From Costus lasius (lineage: Eukaryota > Streptophyta > Magnoliopsida > Zingiberales > Costaceae), in assembly GCA_027563935.2 (NCBI GenBank), contig CM050454.1, positions 22,813,501 to 22,877,500 on the forward strand: a stretch of 64,000 nucleotides of DNA, given 5' to 3'. Below are positions 58,901 through 64,000 of this stretch, piece by piece. The position numbers were made by a program, and so were the translations under genes. Below the pieces are notes generated by a model, which saw nothing but the letters and a program-made list of their open reading frames with translations, ran no database searches and was not told where the DNA came from. How positions within the stretch are numbered: the first letter of the stretch is position 1; every line of letters begins with the position of its first letter.

Positions 58901-61500
58901 ACATGTGAGCCGGTTCAATTCAATTGGTCCAATGACCAAACCAAATCAGCCCAATAATCGGTTCAGACCAAATTAAACCCTAAGGTTCAAAATCTGACCG
59001 TTCATCCTTTTAATGCTCTTGATCTCTTCGATCTAGCATCCACACTCTCGATCTAAGCTTACCGATCTCAAGCCCTAATCAATCAAACATGATCAGACTG
59101 GATCTCACTTACAATCAGAGTTTAATCTCCTTTAAACTGAACTCGAACAATTCAGTCCACACGATCTGACTTAAGTAGCCATATCATCAAATTGTGCGAC
59201 CCTAAGGGTTTCCTTTAAATGTCGGTAACGATAACTTACGTTATCACGATCAGCGAGGGGTATCTAGCAACACATCACTGTCTCCCGATATAAAGGAAAG
59301 AGTCTTCCAAGACTCCACCCAACCACAGCATAAGTGTGAATCAACTCACTAGGCATGCATGATTCCTTTGCCACTGGATGTTCTTATTGGACAAGCATGT
59401 CAAGCCTGTAACTCCAATACGATGAGCATGATTAGATCAGATGCACATAGTCATCTGGGTATGGCCATACACTTCCTCAATCATCTCATATAGGGGGGCC
59501 CTTTAGAACATCACACTCCTTAAACAAGGAGACGGCAATCCTTTATCTATCACAAGTGCCCTAACCTGACTCAAGCTCACCATCCAAGATAGTCTGTAAT
59601 CATTATGTTTCAAATGATATTGAACTACCTCAAAACAATGACAATCATCATTTAGAAACATAAGTGATCTCAAGTCAAAGGACATGTGCCACTTAGTGCT
59701 TACAAGGATCATTCACATTGTGACAAGCAATGGAATATCCGAGTAGGGTCTGTCCAGTACATCCAATGTACCCATGAGTCTACATCTTATTCCATGCTCG
59801 AAGCATCCTATAAGATTAGCACTCATATCAGTCTCAATCATATCAAGGCTGTCTCATGTTCACCAAGATATCTCGACTAAGGACATATAGCCTGTCAGCC
59901 TAGCTGAACAGCTTTGAGACATTATTCAGAAGTACACTTATTACAGCAGACAAGGTAACAACCTGAATAATAACCATGCCTTTATAAACTTAAGAGTTTA
60001 TTACATGATACTTATACAATCCCAAGGCCTCAAACATTAGCCTTAAGGGCATACCCCAACAATAAGGTCAAGTAAATCTGAAGCCCTTTGACCTTTATTA
60101 GAAAAAGGAGCTTTTGTCATTTTGCCCATTAAACAAGCTTTGCATGTATCAAGCTCCTCACAGGAGAATGATCCCAGCAGTCCATGATCATGCAACCGCT
60201 TAATGCGCTTCTTGTTTATATGGCCTAAACGACTATGCTATAACAAGGTGCTGTTATCAGCATACTTGGCTTTCTTATTATCAATTTGCTGTATAGAACA
60301 TTCCATGTCCAACATGAATAACCCATTGTTAATAGACCCAGTAGCATAAACAATATTATCAAAAGAAATAACACACTTTGAAATATTGCATTCAAAGGAA
60401 AATCCTTTCCTGACAAGAGCAGGAATAGAGATAATATTTTTCGTAATACTCGGAACAAAATAACAATTGTCCAGTTCTAATACAAGTCCAGATGGTAAAG
60501 AGATGTAATAAACTCCTACAGCAACAGCAGCAACCCGTGCCCCGTTTCCAACTCGTAGGTCCACCTCATGTTGTCCCACCTGTCTTCTTCTCTTGAGTTC
60601 CTGTACATTTGAACAAATGTGAACTCCACATGCAGTGTCCAACACCCATGATATAGAAGAAGAAAACATGACCTCAGTCACAAAAATACCTGAGCCAGAA
60701 GCTGAAGAATTGCTTCCCTTCTTATCTCCTTGGAGCGCTTTACAGTCCTTTTTCCAGTGACCCAGCTGGCCACAGTGGAAACATCTGTATTCCTTCGACC
60801 GCTTAACCTTTTGCTTCAGAGCCTTGTTGTAGTTCTTGACAGGGGCTTTGCCCTTCTTCCCCTTCCTTTTGTTCCTTGCAGGAATCATCAAGACAGAGGA
60901 TGAAGGCTTTCCCTTTAGAGTCTCCTCTGTAGTCAAGAGCATATTCAGCAACTCTGCCGGCGTACAGTCGATCTTGTTCATATTAAAATTAATGATGAAC
61001 GGATCGAAAGAAGCCGGGAGAGACTGCAAAATAATATCTACAGCAAGCTCCTGATTGATGGTGTGTTCCAGTTTCTCTAGAGCCTCTTTGTGCCCAATCA
61101 TCTTGAGCACATGAGCTCCCACTGGACTCCCTTCAGCCAGTTTGCTCTGAAAGAAAAGTTTAGTCAAATTGTAGCGTTTAGTCCTCGCCTGTGCAGCATA
61201 CAGCAACTTGAGGTTTGCTATAATTTCTATAGCAGAGAGATCCTCATGCTGACGCTGCAGCTGTGGCGTCATAGACGCAAGCATCAGGCAAGCAACATCA
61301 ATGCTATCATTGACATGCTTCTCATAAGCTTCGCGAACCGCCCTTGCGGCGTTCGGAGCGGGTTGAGGTGGTATAGCCGTCTCGAGGACATACAGTTTCC
61401 TCTCAGCCTTAAGAACAATCTTAAGGTGTCCGTACCAGTCTGAGAAGTTTGGCCCAGCAAACTTCTCCCTTTCCAGTAGGGATCGCACATTGAAATTCGT
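55928..61500 (-). pseudogene. Copia gag-pol, start lost, four stops, split by a solo LTR
   Basis: After removing S and one duplication copy the frame is 3885 bases, as in C. The start codon is ACG (61498-61500) where A and C have ATG. TAG codons replace Trp420 (60238-60240), Glu698 (57716-57718, beside a run of nine A on the plus strand), Gln757 (57539-57541) and the residue near 1203 (56204-56206). The zinc knuckle, integrase D/D/E, YVDD and RNase H residues are otherwise present. Two codons are gained near 60705 and two lost elsewhere. Inactive. Confidence 0.92.
58379..60061 (-). repeat. Solo copia LTR (S) inside E
   Basis: 1683 bases, TGTAGGAACCCC to CCCCAACA, with perfect duplication ATAAG (58374-58378, 60062-60066) and no internal region. 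This is the product of recombination between the two LTRs of a complete element. A run of 16 G (58397-58412) lies at its left end. Confidence 0.95.
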
Positions 61501-63306
61501 GGTGTTCGTTGCTGCAGGTATCTACAACAATGCAAGAACAGCAAGGTCAGTATCAATGTTAGAATCAATCCAGGACTTAAGGAAGATTCTTTTCTCACTA
61601 TTTTATCTGGCTGAAAAATCCAGCAAAACAGCCCGAAAGAGTAAATCTCTTTTAGTGAGATGGGATCCAGATTTCATACTTGGTCTCCGCGTCCCGCTCA
61701 GGCGAGATAAGTTGCACAGAGAGTACAAGCACTAATTTCTGGTAGACAATTCCAGCCAATCGTCAACCCGTGCGATTCCCCTTCATCTGGGCGATCCAGC
61801 TGACTGTGCCAACTGAGTTGGTACAACACAATCTCTGACCCCACAGATGGCTGCCTCCATATAGCTAACATATGCGCCATATGTAGCCTACATGGTCAAG
61901 CTGACCCAACCTACTCCCTGGACCACCACGTGCTATGCTGAGCAACGAGAAGCGATAAATCCCTTCCCTGTAACACGCAGGTGTAATCCCGCACCGTCTG
62001 AAGATAGATGGGTGTGCCCACTGAGTGGGTACAACACGGCCCCAACGATAGTCAGAACAGTGAGGTTTCGCGTCAGAAGGCTTACGAGCTTGATATTTTA
62101 GCGTTGGATTTTAACGGTCCTTTTATCTTCTCAACTATCATACAAATCCTATGGTGATAGCAGAAGATTAAATCATGCAGTTCTAATTATTTAAACAATA
62201 AATAGAAAGCATGCTGATCTTATGTGGTAAAAGCCCAACAAGCCTAGGTAAGACCTTAATTTAACTTAAGTCTTCACATGAGCTGTTCATGGGTCTTTTG
62301 CATTCTTCCGGCCCAAATCAGGGCCCAAGCGCTCACTGCAGCTCAGGTGCGCCCACCAGGTAAATGCGCCTGTCCTAGAGTCGAACCCTAGACCTCCCAC
62401 CCGGTCAAGCCTATGCTGCATGCGCCTCTGCCTAGTGTGCTCTGTGCTCATGTCTGATTAAAATTACACTTTAATCTATCTACACACGATTGACACGCAG
62501 GTCAATTACACTGTATAAATTAAATAAAATGTGATGCGCAGATCACAGTAAATAATTTACATTTATTAACCAGGCACGCAGGCCCCAGCACAGCACACAT
62601 TAAAACAGGCAGCCCACATAAGATTAAATAAACATTCATCATGTATACAATCAACATGTGATCCAAACATGAAAATAAAAGTTTTGAAAACCCCATTGGC
62701 ATCAATTTTATTTTCCTTATGTGCCCTACTACCTTACAACGGTCCATTACTAGGGATCCATTCATCAGTCCTAGTTAGATCCACTGCCCTTACATGCACC
62801 AAGTCCTAATTGACTTGAGTCGACCAAATGGTCAACCATGCATGGGCCAAGGGCTGAACGACCTCATGAGTTATGGTAAGCGGGTGTGACCCCGGGCCTA
62901 ACTCATGCGCGTTCACAAGTTGTCTCAACCAGACATCGCTACACGCCTGTCTGCAGTCGACCTATAGCCACCTCGTGCTTACGCACAGGTGCCATCTGGT
63001 CGACCCATCTAGGCTGTCAGATAGTCTGATCAGACTGTTTGGATCTTAACTAGATGATGACTTCAACCCTAATAACCCGTCTAAGGTTTTATAGCAGGCG
63101 CCGCTTAGATCTAATGGTAAGCGCGCAGATGATTTTGTTTTAACGAAAAACAGTCAACAACAATATGAAACATGCGCCACCTTCATACATGCGCCAACAT
63201 GAATATACAACATGTAATTTTTCGCATGTAACATATAGATCTATCTATGTTGCGCAAACATGGATCACAAAAGCATCAAGCAATCATAAAAACATGCATA
63301 AAACAT
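61501..63306 (-). other. E 5' leader (untranslated)
   Basis: Homologous to the leaders of A, B and C. Both leader hairpins are intact (near 62017-62029 and 61808-61820) and the tRNA-like segment is present. No protein is supported. Confidence 0.7.
62366..62427 (-). other. tRNA-like T-arm segment in E leader
   Basis: Counterpart of 10145-10207 in A. Minus strand: CTAGG, loop GTTCGAC, TCTAG (62375-62391). Relative to A the second stem pair has changed from C-G to T-A. GCGCCT at 62366-62371 and 62422-62427 bracket it. Confidence 0.5.
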
Positions 63307-63318
63307 GCTCTGATACCA
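63307..63318 (-). other. E primer binding site (initiator tRNA-Met)
   Basis: Plus strand GCTCTGATACCA, exact reverse complement of TGGTATCAGAGC, two bases inside the right LTR. Confidence 0.95.
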
Positions 63319-63320
63319 AT

Positions 63321-64000
63321 TGAAAGTCCCCTATCATGGGGGCGAAACCCTAATAGGCGCATGTAGAGGATTTAACACAGCGGAATAGGTTTCTAGATCG
63401 ATGCATGCAGTATGATCAACTTTAAATTTTCATATACATGAGGATCGATTCTTACCAATGCCATTTCTTGGATGGCGTCTAGGAAAAAGAGAGTCGAATG
63501 CTTCTCCTCCAAATGGTGCGCACACAAGGTGATGTCGCCTACTCCTTTTTGATCCTTGTGCTAGCAAGGTTCTCCAAAGGTCCTTGTCATATGGAAGGGA
63601 AGAGAAGACAACTTTGCTTGGCGAAAACTCTCCCTTGTCGTCTCAACTTCTCCTCTCGAGAATGTGTGTAGAGACCAAGCCAAAGAGGCGACAAGAGGCG
63701 TGTAAGAGAGAACGTGAGGCGTGCCCACGTTTAGAGACATGTTTTTCTAAAAATAGAAAAATCTCAACTTGTGATGCGACCATGGGTTTACCCCAATCGC
63801 AAATTCCTCTCCTCTTGAACCATGCGCTCACTTGTTTAGCCGGTTCAATATGGTCTGGTTCAAAGACCAATTAACCCAAGCAATTTGGTCTAGATCACAA
63901 TAAACCCTAAGGCTCCAGATCTAACCGTTCATCTCTTGATGCTCCTGATCTCACTGATCTAGCATCCATTCTCTCGATCAAAGCTTACCGATCTCAAGCC
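63321..64000 (-). repeat. E right LTR (5' LTR), first 680 bases
   Basis: Matches 54239-54918 with about seven differences, for example near 63375, 63486, 63589 and 63835. Cut by the window end. Confidence 0.92.

Larger units (their letters stand above)
54239..64000 (-). mobile_element. Ty1/copia retrotransposon E, incomplete at window edge
   Basis: Left LTR, body, primer site and the first 680 bases of the right LTR. By eye the comparable LTR parts differ by about 1%, older than A, B and C. Gag-pol is disabled, and solo LTR S is inserted in it. E is itself inserted in the LTR of F. Confidence 0.92.

Overview
The window is plant nuclear DNA made almost entirely of LTR retrotransposons nested inside one another. 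I found no host gene, rRNA, functional tRNA or CRISPR array. Plant origin is inferred from Ty1/copia polyproteins with the plant-type order (Gag, protease, integrase, reverse transcriptase, RNase H), a Tekay/Del-like Ty3/gypsy fragment, LTRs of 1.3-2.1 kb, and primer binding sites matching initiator tRNA-Met. Several near-identical copies point to intergenic or pericentromeric heterochromatin of an angiosperm with recent copia activity. The species cannot be named. Element letters (A-H, J, K, L, S) are mine.

Left block (1-20420). A decayed Tekay/Del-like gypsy element K survives as an LTR piece (155-731), a dead integrase region (17085-18420) and a 3' LTR (from 18585). A diverged D-type copia LTR, H, lies in reverse inside K and is split into three pieces (732-1832, 7228-7587, 16657-17084). 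Two elements split it: G, a pol-less LTR element (1833-7222, minus), and A, a young full-length copia element (7588-16651, plus, target-site duplication AAACT). A's 1294-codon gag-pol has one nonsense codon.

Middle block (20421-54238). After a 75-bp tandem repeat array (20884-21258) lies the minus-strand gypsy element J, split by copia element B (23082-32267, duplication CTAAC) and by D (33254-51936, plus). D is a badly decayed copia element with 2093-bp LTRs that are still about 99% alike. A 3' piece of a second D-type body (32932-33253) abuts D's left LTR. Inside D sits C (40635-49825, minus, duplication TTAGT), whose 1294-codon gag-pol is uninterrupted. It is the only potentially autonomous element seen here. 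J's other half (51937-52642) is joined at a short microhomology to F, a 5'-truncated copia element.

Right block (54239-64000). Copia element E (minus) is inserted in F's LTR and runs off the window. Its gag-pol has lost its ATG, carries four stops and is split by a solo LTR, S (58379-60061, duplication ATAAG).

A, B, C and E have closely related bodies. C could supply Gag, protease, integrase and RT/RNase H to broken relatives. The most interesting signals are noncoding: repeated, covarying hairpins in the 5' leaders; a hairpin at the LTR end next to the primer binding site; a tRNA-like T-arm segment present in two leaders and absent from two; and disabled elements with nearly identical LTRs, suggesting mobilisation in trans. 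All identities were judged by eye.
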